Positions 1 through 13,285 are shown, counted from the stretch's first letter. The stretch: 64,000 bases of DNA from Certhia americana (GCA_018697195.1 CM031858.1:88193277-88257276), one strand, 5' to 3'. Notes: a model not told the origin generated them from the letters alone. Program-made: numbers and translations.

Positions 1-2781
1 TTCCCCTATGGAAATCTGGAAAATGGTACTGTCATTGCTTTACTCTTTTCCTGCAGATCAGTAATGCTATGGTGATTATATCACCATGGGTTGTCAAATT
101 ATAATGGTATATAAAGCCATAAAGTCTCTATTGCAATTGATAACTATATGTTCCAGTACAAATGAAGTTATACTCTTCTGTCTTTCAAATTTAATAACCA
201 GATTTCATCCCCTTCAATAAGGCTGTTCCCTAGAAGTTAACATTGTTAGAATTCTACTTTTGACTTAGAGAGGAATGGACAAGGACCAGAGGATAAGATT
301 CTTGATGTCTGTGTATTTTCAGTGGAGCACCAGCAAACACTGCCTGATTTAATGGCGTCTAAAGCTTGTAATGCAAGTTTTATAAAAATATTAGAGATTT
401 CCCAGATGAAGTATCTGATTCCATAAATAAGGTTACTTCAACTCACGAGCCTTGCCTCACTTGCATTTTAGACACTGTGACTACAGTAACTCCCATGTCC
501 TTGGAGTCTCAGGGGCAAGACTTTGGCTGAACACTTCTGATTACAGCACCTGGGCCACAGAAGCAGGCCTAAAACCTGCTCCTCCAGTTATGAAGAGGAA
601 AGATATGTGTTCAATGTTTGGTTCTTCCCTCTTCCCTAAATGAAAGCTTTGTATTAGAGGATTTTTCATAATATTAGAATAGAAACTGAACAGAGACAAG
701 AACAATCCTGCATTAATGTTTAAATAATCTTGTATTAATGCTTAAAAAAATAGCAGGGTATGCCTGGAAAGTTAGCAGATTGAAATGAAGTGATTAATCA
801 GCTATTTTTACGGACATAGTTAAGATTCACATTATTTATTCTCAGGGCAGCATCACTCAGACTTTCTGGATCACGAAGAGCCCTAAAAGCATCAAGCCAC
901 TACCTGTTTACAGAGTTGATATGCTGATGTTTTCTTTAACATCAAGTTCTTTTGACATCTTCAAACCTTTGTTCTGTAGCTATAATCAACAGCCACTTCA
1001 GCACAGCCCAAAGAAAAGGTGAGTATGAGACTTGGCCTCTGTTTTTACCTTCTGAACAGTTAAGCCTACAGACATGCCAACAGCAAGGCAGGGCAAATCA
1101 TCCAGCAAGATTAGAAATAGGTAGAAAGAGACTATTGTAGCTATTGCTCATCCTCTGACAGTGCACACTGATCAGTCTTGTTTGCCAGGTCACTGCCTCA
1201 GACACAGTTTGGCCAGACAGGATTCAAAGGCAAAGGATGTAAGATAAGGTTTACGCACAGAGCCATGTGGAATTGAGAAATTAACCTGTCATGAGATAGA
1301 GGGTCCGCTTCTCTGTTACTCTTATTATTACTCCTGGCTCTCTGGAAGAGAGAATTCTTCTTCTTGGAAGAAGAATGAGTTCTGAATGTAAGATGGAGGA
1401 AGAAATATTTGTTGTGCAATATGCTGCATCCGTCCTTACGGTTTGGACTTTCTTTGGCAAGTAGCTCCAAAAAATCCCTAGTGGCATGCTCTCCTTGTTT
1501 GTGTATATATAGTTTTCCTTTCCATATATGTCATTTGCACCTGGAAAATGAGTTGATAGTGCAATTTGCAGACACATATATAGTGAATATTCTTCTTCCA
1601 CCCCCTTCAGGACGTCCACATAAAAGCAAGGTTCACAGGCTTATCAAGTGTTTTCACATCTTTTGATAGGCCACTATAGATTTAAAAAGCCTCTGAATGA
1701 ACCTCACATGATATTTAATTATGGGTGAGCTTTCCTTGATAATTTCTTTGTGTACCTGAGAAAAAAATAATTCAGAAATGTTAAATTAATGGATTATTAG
1801 TCGTTAGCTTGGGAAAGCAGCAGAGATAAGAAAAGTTTACTTAAGTAAGATGTTCTGCTGAGAAGTCTTATGATTGTATAAATTTCTAACATTCCTGCAG
1901 CCATTTAAACAGCTGAAGCTAGATCTCCTTGGTTGTTATTACTGCTTCATTAACTACAAAATGGCTTCAAGATTCACATTCCCACCTTTTGATCATAATT
2001 TAAATAAACTAGACTAGGATAAGAAATCCTTATCTTCGACTCACAATTCTGATTGCCAAGCATTTGTGTTCATCAGACAGGAAGGGAGATTAAATGAGAA
2101 CTTATTCCATACACTCTGCATGGGAGAACTATGTGTATATTTCCATTTTCTTGCACAGGGAAAAATTACATAAACCCTGCATTTGCTATTTTTTAACTGT
2201 AGTTATACTCTAAGTCAGATTTGTCAAATAATCTGAATTTCTGAAAAATTCATATAGTTGATCTTCAAAGGTACACATCCACTAAGGTGTGCATACTATT
2301 GCATTAAGGATTTGATGACAATGTTAATAATAGCATGAAGGTTTTAAAGATATTTTTAGCAAACATTAAATTAATATATTTACATTCCTATGCATAGTTC
2401 AGATGAACCAAGACTGCAGGCGTGTTTATGCTGTGAACATTAATCTTCATGTACTTTATTCCATAATAGAAGGATTTACAGAAACTATTTAGGATGTCTG
2501 CTACAAACTGGCACTCTAACAATTCGGGACCATTCTCCTTTACCAAGAGAAGAATAGTACAATTTGATTAACATTTTTTATAGAGGCCAAACACATTCAT
2601 ACATCTTCACACATGACTTCTTGGCTGAAGTCATCCTTACATCATTACATCCTTACATCCTTAAGTAGTTTCATTCATTTACATGTTTACATGTTTATGT
2701 GTTTAAAAAGTTTACATGTGCTCTGCTGTGGACTTACATAAGCAACACAATGTAAAGAATATAAACAAGAAAATGACCAAG
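1..2781. other. Non-coding, probable MOCOS intron
   Basis: AT-rich DNA with no supported gene. Short open frames on both strands show no recognisable protein. A degenerate TACATCC-type tandem tract lies at 2632-2663, just before the solo LTR. Confidence 0.6.
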
Positions 2782-2786
2782 GAACT

Positions 2787-3523
2787 TGTCATGGGTTGCA
2801 GAGCAAAATGTAACCAAAACTGTATTCTGTCACCATCTGATGAAACTGGGGTGTGAGTGTGTCAGGGGGTAATCTTTTGTCAATGGCCAACTGTCAATAA
2901 ACCTGCTGGGGCAGTTTTCTTATCTCTTCCACACCCCAGCCTCCCTCCAGGGAGAGATCTTCTGCTCATGGGCCAGTGAGTCTCACTGATAGAATTCCAT
3001 CATCCCACTGGGAAATGCTCCAGCCAGGGGGAAGAGCCAAGTATTCCTACCTGGATAAAAATCTGGGAGTTGGAACACTAAGGCAGCCTTTTCCAATGGA
3101 TTATCAGAGGAAGACCAGACCCATCTATCACTACTGGACCTTCAGTGAAAAGTGAAAGAACCCCACTCTTTCTACAGGAGAATCACTTCAACAGAGCCAC
3201 ATCTGCCACTAGGACTGCAGCCACCATTGAATGGGACTGCCACCAACACCCTGACCCATAGGGTGTCAGGATGTATCCTGACTCTCTCAGTGGGTTTGTT
3301 TGTTTATTTGTTTCTTTTTCTCCATTGTAATACTGCATGTGTTTTTTGTTTTGTTGTTTATTTTAGTTCCCCTAATAAAGAACTATTATTCCTATTCCCA
3401 TATCTTCACCTGAGAGCCCCTTAATTCCAAAGTTAAAATAATTCAGAGGGAGGGGGTTTAATTCTCCATTCCAAGGGAGGCTCCTGCCTTCCTTAGCAGA
3501 CACCTGTCATTCAAACCATGACA
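2787..3523 (+). mobile_element. Solo LTR of an endogenous retrovirus, ERVL-like (class III)
   Basis: A 737-bp element starts TGTCATGGGTTG and ends CAAACCATGACA. These termini are inverted copies with one mismatch in 12 and carry the TG...CA ends of a retroviral LTR. A perfect 5-bp duplication, GAACT, flanks it at 2782-2786 and 3524-3528. Five bases is typical of class III (ERVL) integration, whereas ERV1 usually gives 4 and ERVK 6. Promoter-like GGATAAAA lies at 3053-3060, and a polyadenylation signal AATAAA lies at 3374-3379, so the LTR reads on the plus strand. No gag, pol or env sequence lies beside it, so it is a solo LTR left by recombination between the two LTRs of a provirus. It is antisense to MOCOS. 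Confidence 0.85.
3374..3379 (+). promoter_or_regulatory. AATAAA polyadenylation signal inside the solo LTR
   Basis: AATAAA sits about 150 bases before the LTR 3' end, after a T/G-rich stretch, as expected near the R/U5 boundary of an LTR. With the TATA-like GGATAAAA at 3053-3060 it fixes the LTR orientation. Present-day activity cannot be judged from sequence. Confidence 0.6.
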
Positions 3524-4375
3524 GAACTCAACCTTCTTGAAAATGCAATCATGTTGTTAATCTAAAACTGGCTTCATTATATTTTGTTTAAAACACTTTG
3601 ATGCCATGTCCCTTACCAAGTTTTGCATAGCAGTACCACAGCACCTAGTCCTCACTAAAATTTAAAATTGCACCATGCACTTCCGTGTGTAGAACTCCTT
3701 GTAAATCCCACCAGCTGGTATCAGAGAAGAGGAAGAGTTACAGCTGCATGAATTTGTTACATGCAGAATGTACACTTACATGCAGTTAAAGTCTGGAGGG
3801 AGGAATTCTTCCATGGTTATTTGTCTACTGGTGAGTCTACTAGCATGGTCCTGCTTGTATCTGTTGTAATTCAAACATCACATTAAATACCAAGAGTGTA
3901 ATTCTTAGACACTCAGACAACACTTAAAGAGATGATCTTTCTGTTCATCACCAATTCTGCAGCAATCTGCCTAGAAAAATAATCTTGAAGTGCCTAGCTG
4001 GAGAATCAGTGAGATCTATGTATTCACTTGATTAAAATGGATTAAATTTGGCATAAGGAACGTAACCAAAGGTCTCCTGTTAAATTGGGTCAACAGGCCT
4101 CTACACAGAAGTTCTGCCACTCTTCTCCCAGAGAGTTTGTGCAGGTCACATTTTCTTTGTCATGTTTTTAAACACTTGCAAAGGCTCTTCCTAGGCTTTT
4201 AGCCCAACAGAGCTATGATGATATGTATGTGCAATAGAGCTATGTGTAGAGCTATGATGTGTAAAACCTTATTTTGAAAGATTTCTGTCACACAGATACG
4301 TGATTTTAACTATAGTAGAAAAATGTTACAAATGATTATCATTAACATTAGAGATAACTTGGTGTCTACATATTG

Positions 4376-5346
4376 GTATTTGGAAGTGAAGGATGGGTTG
4401 TACGGGGCTGCATATTAGGCCCTGTGCTTTTCCATGTCTTTATAAATCACTTGGATGAAGGACTGGAAGGGATACTAAGTAAGTTCACAGATAACACAAA
4501 ACTGGAAGGAGCTGTTGACTCCCATGAAGGCATGCAGGCCCTGCAGAGAGATTTCAGCAAATTAGATGACTGAGCAATCAACAGTATGAAGTCCAAAAGA
4601 TCCAGGAAAGTGCCAGATTCTACACCAGACATGGGGCAACCCTGGATGTCTGGACAGACTGGGGAAGGAGATGCTGGGAAGCAGGGACAGGGAAAGGCAC
4701 CTGGGGGTCCTGGGCAATGGCAAGTTGACAATGAGTCAGCCGTGCCCTGGCAGCCAGGAGGGACAGGCATGTCCTGGGGGGCACCATGCACAGCATTGCC
4801 AGCAGGACAAGGGAGGGGGTTGTCCCACTCTGCTCTGCACTGGGGCAGCCTCACACTTAATTCTGAGTACAGTTTTGGGCATAAAAATATTAAAAACACA
4901 TTAAACTACTGGAGAGCATCTAAAGGAGGGCAACAAAGATGGTGAAGGGCCTTGAGAGGAAGCTGAATGAGAAGCAGCTGAGGTCACTTGGTCTGTTCAG
5001 CCTGGAGGAGACTGAAGGGAGACCTCACTGCAGTCTGCAACTTGCTCCTGAGGGGAAGAGGAGGGACAGGCACTGATCTCTGCTCTGTGGTGATCAGTGA
5101 CAGCACTCGAGGGAATGATCTGAAGCTGTGTCAGGGGAGGTTTAGGTTGGGTACTAGAAAAAGGTTCTTCACACAGAGGATGTCTGAGCACTGGAACAGG
5201 TTCCACAGGGAAGTGGTCACAGCACCAAGCCTGTGTGACTTCAACAAGTGCTCGGACAATGCTCTCAGGCACATGTATGACAGGGCCAGGAGATGGACTT
5301 GTTGGTTCTTGTGGGTCACTTCCAACTCAGTATATTCTGTGATTTC
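4376..5346 (+). mobile_element. CR1 LINE, 5'-truncated copy, plus orientation
   Basis: The left end carries a decayed late reverse-transcriptase segment: the reading GCILGPVLFHVFINHLDEGL with ILSKFTDNTKLEGAVDS just after it matches the CR1 RT block that follows the catalytic region. The rest is the C-terminal part of ORF2 and the 3' UTR, ending near TTCTGTGATT at 5336-5345, the usual CR1 end. The frame is broken by stops and shifts, so it is non-functional. The 5' boundary is approximate. Bases 4631-5200 are 96.3% identical to 46894-47463 in the other long CR1 copy, whereas the flanks are much less alike. Confidence 0.9.
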
Positions 5347-5724
5347 TTATATGCATACACATGCTTCGCTTAATTGGATAAAAGCTCATGCAAGGTTTAC
5401 CTTTTATCTTTCTTAAGACAAAGTAAAAAAATCTACGGCTAACAATGACTCTGGCTATTTATTTTTAAACTGTCTGTCTGAACTAACCCATCACGATAAA
5501 ACACACAAAAAAAAAATATATCCAGAAAACCCAAGCCCTAAATATGGTATGTCATGAACAACACCCTTTTTTAATACTGTGGAAAACTTCAAAGCAGTTG
5601 CCTTCATTCATATACTTACAGCAGAAACCCCAAAAAGATATACTTTCTTTTCTAGGAAGGGTTAACTGGGTTCCTGTTACTTGGCATCAATTTATTGATT
5701 TGCTTAAGAGGACAGACTTTCCCA

Positions 5725-5772
5725 GATGTGTGATTGACAAAATCATTTGATGTGTGATTGACACATCATTTT
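5725..5772. repeat. 24-bp tandem duplication (two units)
   Basis: The unit starting GATGTGTGATTGACA and ending ATCATTT occurs at 5725-5748 and again at 5749-5772 with only two or three differences. It is a short direct duplication in otherwise unique non-coding DNA. Confidence 0.8.
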
Positions 5773-7188
5773 TCCCACTTAAACTGGTCATATACATATA
5801 GCTACATATACAGTGCAGCTAACTTAAGATCAATCAAGACACTTCTAATATAAAGCCAAAATGTGTGATAAGAAGAGTTGGATTCATACTAACCACTTTT
5901 TAGCAGTGAATGTTATAGAGAAAATCCATGCACTCTATATTGCTGAACTTAAGACTGCTGGCATCAGTAACAATTAAAAAAAAATAAATAAAAGGGCCAC
6001 TTCAGAGTTCAACCTGAAAACATAATGGCAAAATGTCTGCCATAAAGTATGAAATAAAAGATACAATCCTCTCAGCCTAAATACTTTCCCTGCTGTAATT
6101 CTAAAACTTTTTATCATTAAATTCACTAAAAATAAAGCTGTTATAATCATCTGACACAGTTATTAAGCCATAGCAGATGTTACTTGATAATATAAATGCC
6201 TACATATTGAAAAAGTAGATTATTATAATGCTAGAGAATCCCTCTGAATTTTTTAATTGAACACGAACAGACACAAATGTGACAGCCAAGTGTTTAATCA
6301 AATCTGCATATTTCCATTTTTGGAAACTGTTGCTTATATGTGAAAGTTAAGAAAGACTGTAAAACCCTGTTTTCTCAAGAGCATCAATATTTTCCTTTTT
6401 CTTCTAAATTAAATCTGTTTGAGAAGCCTGTAGATGTTTCTTTCACGGGTTCCCAAGAGCACAACTGCCAGATGCACTCTTGCATATATTTGACTAGTAA
6501 GAAGATGAAGAAAAAAAAGCCTAGACCAAGCCCGTGCTGGTACTTGTAATCTTCAAATACTAGGCTGAGTGATGTCATCTAAACAGGTAAACTACTCTGT
6601 TTCTATATATCTCTTTTTTACCACTAGGAAGGTAGTGAACTCTAAGCCTTTTTAGAAAGTAGCTCCCTGTAGCTTAGCTATAGATAAAATATAAAATAAT
6701 ATGGGTATCAAATAAGAAGCCACATAATCTGAGTGGCTAAATTTAGATAGTTCTCTAGGTGATAGTTCTCAGGTGTTTTAATATAAATGGATAAACCTTT
6801 ATGGCCTTTCAGCTTGGTCCTTTGCATTCTGATGTCATTTAGACTGGAAAAAAATCCTTTTCTTAAATGAGAAGACTGATAATAATGATAATAATAATTC
6901 TGATGATAAGGACAAGAATAAGTCAGATTAAAAATACCATTCCAAAAAGATTTTAGAAGCATGATTCTAAGTGGAAGGAAGCCACCAGACTAGAAAAAAG
7001 AATCAGTGAAAGTGAAGATCTATTTCAAAAGATCAAAATCTGTGATTGCCACATGATATGCCACATGGAGGTGTCTCAGTCTCTTTTGCTGGAACCTTTA
7101 CAGTGAGTTCATGGATCTCAAGGGATCCACAGACATCATGGTGAAACCCAGTGATTTTTAGTCCCTTCTTGCTTGGTAAGAAAGAAAT

Positions 7189-7224
7189 GGGGGGGGGGGG
7201 GGGGGGGGGGTGGTGGTGGTGTGG
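7189..7224. repeat. G22 homopolymer followed by TGG repeats
   Basis: Twenty-two consecutive G residues (7189-7210) are followed by three TGG units and GTGG. Runs of this kind can form G-quadruplexes and are error-prone in sequencing, so the exact length may be unreliable. Confidence 0.9.
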
Positions 7225-9197
7225 AGTAAGCATGATTAACATCATGCTTAAGTAAGAAAGTAGGAAGTAAGGAAGGATTAACATCAATTCATGACATTAC
7301 AATGTATTAGTACATTGTCGTAGAGGAGACCTTTCATCATTTGTGGTCAGACATTTCCTGACATAACCTTAGCAGAAGTTTCTATTAGAGGAGTATATCC
7401 TTCATTGTATAATAATTATTTCCATTAAGGACAAAATATTAAAGAAAACCACCTTGTCCCATCCCATTTTGGAAAAACTAAATAATAAATAAACTAAATA
7501 AACACTGGCATTCAGTCAGTGATTTTAATTGCCAAGCACTTTACTATGCCTTTCTCTGTCCACTGTCCACAAAAAAGAATAAACTAAATCCATACAACTA
7601 GTATGGGGACAGGAACTGCTGTGAGAAGGGAGAATACAAGTATTTCCTAAATGTTTTGCTTCAAAAGGATCCATACAGAAATACACCAAAGCAATTCGCA
7701 TAAACTTATATATAAAGTACATGCTGACATCTTTACTAAAATTCAAAAAGTTTCTGAACCATATATATTTCAGAGACTGACTGAAATATGTATGCTTCAG
7801 TTCTTTTCTGAGGTTGAGAACCGATTCCCCTCCCTACAATTTTCACTGTTGTGCATTACTCTTTTTAAAACCCAACACAGTACTATCTCCTAAGAGTTGT
7901 TTCAACAGGAAAGGTTTTGACAGAAGAATGACAAAACTGTTGAAACTAAGAAGGTTCAAAATGCAGGGTTTGTGCAACCAGACAACCTTGTTCCCTCTGT
8001 GTGTGTCTCTGGAGAGGCACCCCTGGCCTGTCATGGAGCTACACTTGCAGAGGCACACACTCACCATCAGCCCATGCAAATGGATCAGTGTGGGGCTCAC
8101 AGCCTTGTACTTTGCACTCAGTTTGGACACTGAGAGGGCCATGTGGCATTCAACTCTCATCCACACATGAGAAATTAAACTGCATCTTCACAGCTGAGCA
8201 TGCACACATATTAGTCTTGAATCCACATGTGGACCTGGGTGTCCTATTCTGCAGTGCAAAGTCCATCCAGCTGGCAGAAGGACTGGGTGGCACAGCAGCC
8301 ATGCACAGCAGGATCCTGCACTTTGGACTCATCTATACACCAAAACAGAAAATCTGTGGAAACCACAGATTACAATGGCTGCTTGGAAGCCTGTGATGGC
8401 ACATCCACGGAGAAGACATGCCAGAAGCTTTGGCACATGCTAAAGGGAATGGTCCTCATCCAAAGCTCATGACAGCTTCCAACAGGTCAACAGCACCCAT
8501 TGCTGGGTCAGAGATGCATGAGGAGACAGAGGCATTGAGCTGCATTTCTTGAATTTCCCCATCTGCTCCATACATCCCAAGCCCTTCCCATCCTGCCTGA
8601 AGGAGCCTCCCTCAGGTGGATGGGTCAGCTCCCAGCGCAAATTTGCCTCTCCACATGCAGAGCTGCCATCCTTGCAGCAGCAACCTCACATCACCATATC
8701 TTGGGCTTGGGGCTGGCACCCTTACAGACACATTGCTTCGACTTTTCCTCCATTTTTGCCATTTCCATTCTGCTTGTTATTATTTCTGTTAGCTCACACC
8801 TTTCTCCTGCCCACATTATGTCATGTTTTAAAATGTTACAAAATAGAAAATATAAACACCTTGTCATAGTCATTTCCTGTCCTGATGACCTTCCTCCTTC
8901 AGAAGGAATATGGAAACAAACACACACATACACACATGAAAACCACTCTCCTTTCCCCATATTGCTTTCCTGGGGAAGGAGGGAAGATGTGAGAAGGACT
9001 CTTACCTATTTAGGAGGTTCTGAAGAGGTGCAGGGACATGATCCGTACAGGACCAGACCTGTGGGCAGCACATGCTGCTTTCTGTACATCTCAGGCTGCA
9101 CCATGTAAAATGAGACTGAACTCACTCCAAAGAAGTCAATAAAGCTTCAGCAGCCAACTCAGAACAATTTCAGCATCACTTTGGAAAGTATTTAAGT

Positions 9198-9198
<1 letters not shown>

Positions 9199-9242
<44 letters not shown>
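9199..9242. repeat. (CA)22 microsatellite
   Basis: Twenty-two uninterrupted CA units. It is a likely polymorphic marker and a potential Z-DNA former. No gene context is visible. Confidence 0.95.
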
Positions 9243-9245
<3 letters not shown>

Positions 9246-10782
9246 GCCAGAGGATTCAGAGCACATAAACACTAGGTTAAAATAATGTTAAATATTTAAA
9301 TTGACCCCCTGATAGTAGTTACAGCTCTTCCATATGTCTGCCTTAGCTCATGCTTTTGTCTCTGAGACTTCAGGAGTCAAATAAAGAGCATTATACTAAT
9401 TATATACTATACCGTAGAGTATTTACAACAATTCCTGTTTCTAAGAACAGCCTGAGGTAAAAAGAGAGAGAAAAAGCTTTAATTCCTGCACTTTGAAGTA
9501 AATCAATCCCTTAACGTTAATTAAGTAGAACTTGTATATTGTAAATACCGTCTGGGTCAAAAAGCCAGTCTCACCCTTTTACAGCCAATATCATGACATT
9601 TTAAGTACACAGTACAAATGGCAAAGAAAAAAAAAATGTGATTTTTTATGCCAAGCAAGTTACCATTATATATAATCATATATCAAACAGGTTAATCAAT
9701 CACAAATATAAAAATCTACAAAGCATAATTGAAAACGTGCCATAAATTTATCAGCAGAAAAACAATTCTGTAAAGTCACAACAGCTGGTGCTAGAAATTC
9801 ACAAAGCCTTTTAAAAAAGTATTAGAGTAAAGGCTTGATTTTAAATTTGAGCACATGAACTCCATAGGGTAAAACTATGTTATGACACCTGTGTTAGCCA
9901 CAATGACTTCAAAGACACATCCTGGTTCAAGGAAAATTTTTACTGTAGTTGATCAAAGGCAAATCAAATCCTAATATAAACCAGAATTCCCTTCTTCCTT
10001 GCTAACATCTCAAAACATTTTATATTTTAAGAAAAATGCATTTTACAATGAGCTCCACATTTTTCTTTTTAAAAAACGAATATGAAAATGAATATCCATT
10101 CATATAGTGGGATGGAGTTTCCCAACAATACAGATTGGTGCTTGATGTGACTTACATGTGCCTCTCTGTGGTAGGCATGTGGCTACACTGGGCCCATAAT
10201 TTCTACTGGCTTTTAATGAACTTGCAAAACAAGAGAAAACATTGCTAGTTGGATTAGCCTACTTCCAAGTAAGAGAATCTATGGTACAGTTAAAAAATTC
10301 TTTGTATTTCTGTGTTTTATTGATTTCATTATGCTGAACATTTCTAAAAGTGTGCAAGATCCACTACTTCCCCTGCCTGAGGAGAACAACTACTTCTGTA
10401 TTTATTTCCACACTGAAGATTGCACTGGTATTTGGACACTCCAGGAGCATGCAAATGAATAGTGGTGGGGCTGGATGACTAATAGAATCCAACTCTGCCA
10501 AGGGTATTGCCTCTTCAAAGTTCTGCCTACATTACTGCTTTTGTTTCAGACTACCCACTAATCCAAGTTAACAAACATGTTTTCAAGTGTCTGGTTGTGC
10601 TGTATAAGCATTTATCAGGTGCACTGCTTTCATTTTATCTTAGATTCAGCAATTTAAGGTGAATCCCCATGGTGAATCAAGATCAGAAGTGATCCCCTCA
10701 GGACAGGACAGCGTTTGGGTCACTGATGTACAATTTTCAGTTTATTTTGACTATGCTGGGGAATGAAACAACTTCAGTATTG

Positions 10783-10799
10783 AAAAAAAAAAAAAAAAA
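10783..10799. repeat. A17 homopolymer
   Basis: Seventeen A residues follow TATTG. No retroposed sequence is recognisable upstream. Confidence 0.9.
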
Positions 10800-13116
10800 T
10801 CACCTGAAGGATTAGACTGCAAAATGACACACAAATGCCTACTTAATGGTGGGACTTGGAACAAAAAAATGAGCAAAACTTTCCTTTGCATCAAATACTG
10901 AAGAATTTGGCTGGCTGCAGTGATGGCTGGCAGAAAAACCCATCAAATGTCAGCTACCACCTTGGATGTCCTGAGAGGTAACAAAACAGACTACATGAAG
11001 CTTGCCAGCAGACACTTAGCAGAGAAGGGAAAGAGTAACTGGTTACTTGAACCTTCTTACAATTACCCTTTCATTTTTCCACAGCTCTTGTTTTGAAAAA
11101 CAGTCATAAAAGTTTTTAGAATTAAGTTCTATCAATTAAATGGATGGACTTTGCCTTTCAGACACAGGGAACAGCTGAGTGAGAGATCTGTGCAGTTCTT
11201 CTCAATGACCTCTGATCTCTCCACTCTGCAGGACAGGGTGGCACCGGGTGCTGAGAGGAAAGAAGATACTTATTCACTGACTTGATTCCTGTTCAGGCTT
11301 ACAAGTCTGTCAGTACCTGCAACAGGTCTGCCTGTGCAGAAGCATTCTCATGGAACAAATACCCATTAGAAATTAGATGAAGACCCCTGTTACTTCTGAA
11401 GTATCTAATCTGAAATCCATTACTGCTATTTGAAAGGGTGTCTGTTCAGGAAATTTACAGATTTGGAAATTCTCCTATAAGTAGTCCTGGTCGGAGATCT
11501 CTAAACATCACAAAAATGCAGAAGCAGCAAAATGCTTAAACAAAATGTGTTTCTTGACAGGGTGATTCTTCAGTCCACTTACCACATTAAAGTAATCATG
11601 GGCAGATGGCCAGAGTCCTCATGTGTGGAGCCAGTGAGCAAGTACCAGACTACAAGGTGAGCTTGCACATAAAGACTGTGCTCTTCTCAGCAGAGTCCAG
11701 GCCCTAGGTGATTTCTCAGCACTATGAAGAGCTTCTGCAGCCAGCACCTGTCACTATATTCTTCCTTTCCAGGCTGACAGAAACAATCATACTAAAGAGA
11801 TTGCTTCAAGCAGATCAGCTTTATTTGCCAAAGTATTCTCAAGCTGTTGCATACCCACCACCCAGCCTCAGGATTTTGTCTCAGCTCCAGCTCTTGGGAG
11901 CCTAGTTTTCATGCCTAGCTTTCTGCCTCTGTTTTCCATTTCTTGCTTCCTTTCCTTCCCCTCAGCAGACACAAACCCAGATTGTGACTGAGGACCCAAA
12001 CCATGTCAGTATACACTGCACAGAGTTGTCCCAAGGATCTCTAGCCACAGCATCAAGAATAAAGAAACTTGCTAAGTGACTAAGTGCAATGCATAATAGA
12101 CTACAAAAGGGCAGGTGCTGTTTTGGGATTGTCAAATGATTCAAGCAGCAAAGGTAAGAGTCACTAAAATACGTCAGGGATAAAGTCACGTGATCTGGAT
12201 TTCCAAAGCTTTTGAAAGTGCGTTTTGAAATGAACAACATACAACAGCTAATGCACTAGATATTTCTCACTGCTAGACTAAGATGCAGATACCCAATTTA
12301 CAGATAACACAATAGCTCCTTTTCCCTTAGTCATAAATTCCAGGATGATCAGATTCTGAATAGCACTCCGAGATACAAAAGAAAAATAGGGCAGATGATG
12401 AATATTTTATCGCTGAAGTCTTGCTATCCATAATCATATTATTTTATTATCTCATGCTGTGCAGACAAAAAAAAGGGAAATGAGGTTAGATTTTTGAATG
12501 ATAATAGTAATTTGTCAAGCTGCTTGATACAAGGATGAAAATACAATAAACATGATTTTAAAAGTTGAGATGGGAAGATTGGCTACTGACATGAAATCGG
12601 AAAATGTGGAAGTGATTTAAGGGTATTAAAGAAATGTAAAAAAGACTGAGGTACCTTAATTTATATAGCAGGAACAACAAAATAAAGTACAAGAAACACT
12701 AGCAAAAGCTGTATCTATTAAGAAAATGGCAACCATTTTGACAGTCCTTGGAAGGAAAGATGGATAAACTCTATCTCATTACATGTTTCCACTTAAGTTT
12801 CACCTTGACTTCCAAAAAGCTATTTTCTTAGTACACTACTCTTGTATTATGTGTGAATGGGGAATACCTTCTGCTAGTAGTATTCAGACACATATATTCA
12901 AATCCCCTTTTCCAATGACATTTGCTAGAGTTCAAGTTTCCTTATGAATTACAACATGAAATGACACATTTCAGTGTATTCAAGCCGAATACTAATCACA
13001 CACTGTAAAGAAGCATTTTTTTAGAAAGGAAGAAAATAAAAAAAAATTAAAACCTTTTGGAATTAAAAAGACACATCTGAAGAGACAATGCAAATGGAGA
13101 TTGGGAGAGGTGCACA

Positions 13117-13285
13117 AAATCAATCACAGAAGCACAGAGGCTGGAAAGGACCCCTGGGAATCTCAAATCCAACCTCCGGCATAAAGCATGTTCAGCTGGA
13201 GCAGGTTGCTCAGGGCCTTTGCCAGTTGGGTTTGGATGCCTACAAGGACGAAGGTTCCTTACTGCAATATGACAGGGATAAAACC
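13117..13285 (-). mobile_element. CR1 LINE 3' fragment, minus orientation
   Basis: The plus strand begins AATCACAGAAGCACAGAGG, followed by CTGGAAAGGACCCCTGGGA, then CAAATCCAACC and GAGCAGGTTGCTCAGGGCC. This is the reverse complement of a CR1 3' end, equivalent to CATTCTGTGATTCTGTGATT preceded by GGTCCCTTCCAACC. Only the last 170 bases or so remain. It is the only CR1 fragment in the window clearly in the same orientation as MOCOS. Confidence 0.85.

Larger units (their letters stand above)
5347..9198. other. Non-coding, probable MOCOS intron
   Basis: No gene recognised. The part from about 7980 to 9120 is more GC-rich and carries overlapping open frames in several frames on both strands (up to 162 codons at 8620-9108). 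Their composition is low-complexity and no family is evident. I treat them as chance. The short tandem repeat at 5725 and the G22 run at 7189 fall here. Confidence 0.6.

Noticed and set aside
3152..3424. 90-codon open frame inside the solo LTR
   Set aside because: It lies wholly within LTR sequence, which is not protein-coding here. No retroviral gene is adjacent.
8620..9108. 162-codon open frame, the longest outside MOCOS and the gap region
   Set aside because: Several frames on both strands are open in this GC-richer patch, the translation is irregular with no recognisable domain, and no splice or promoter context supports it.
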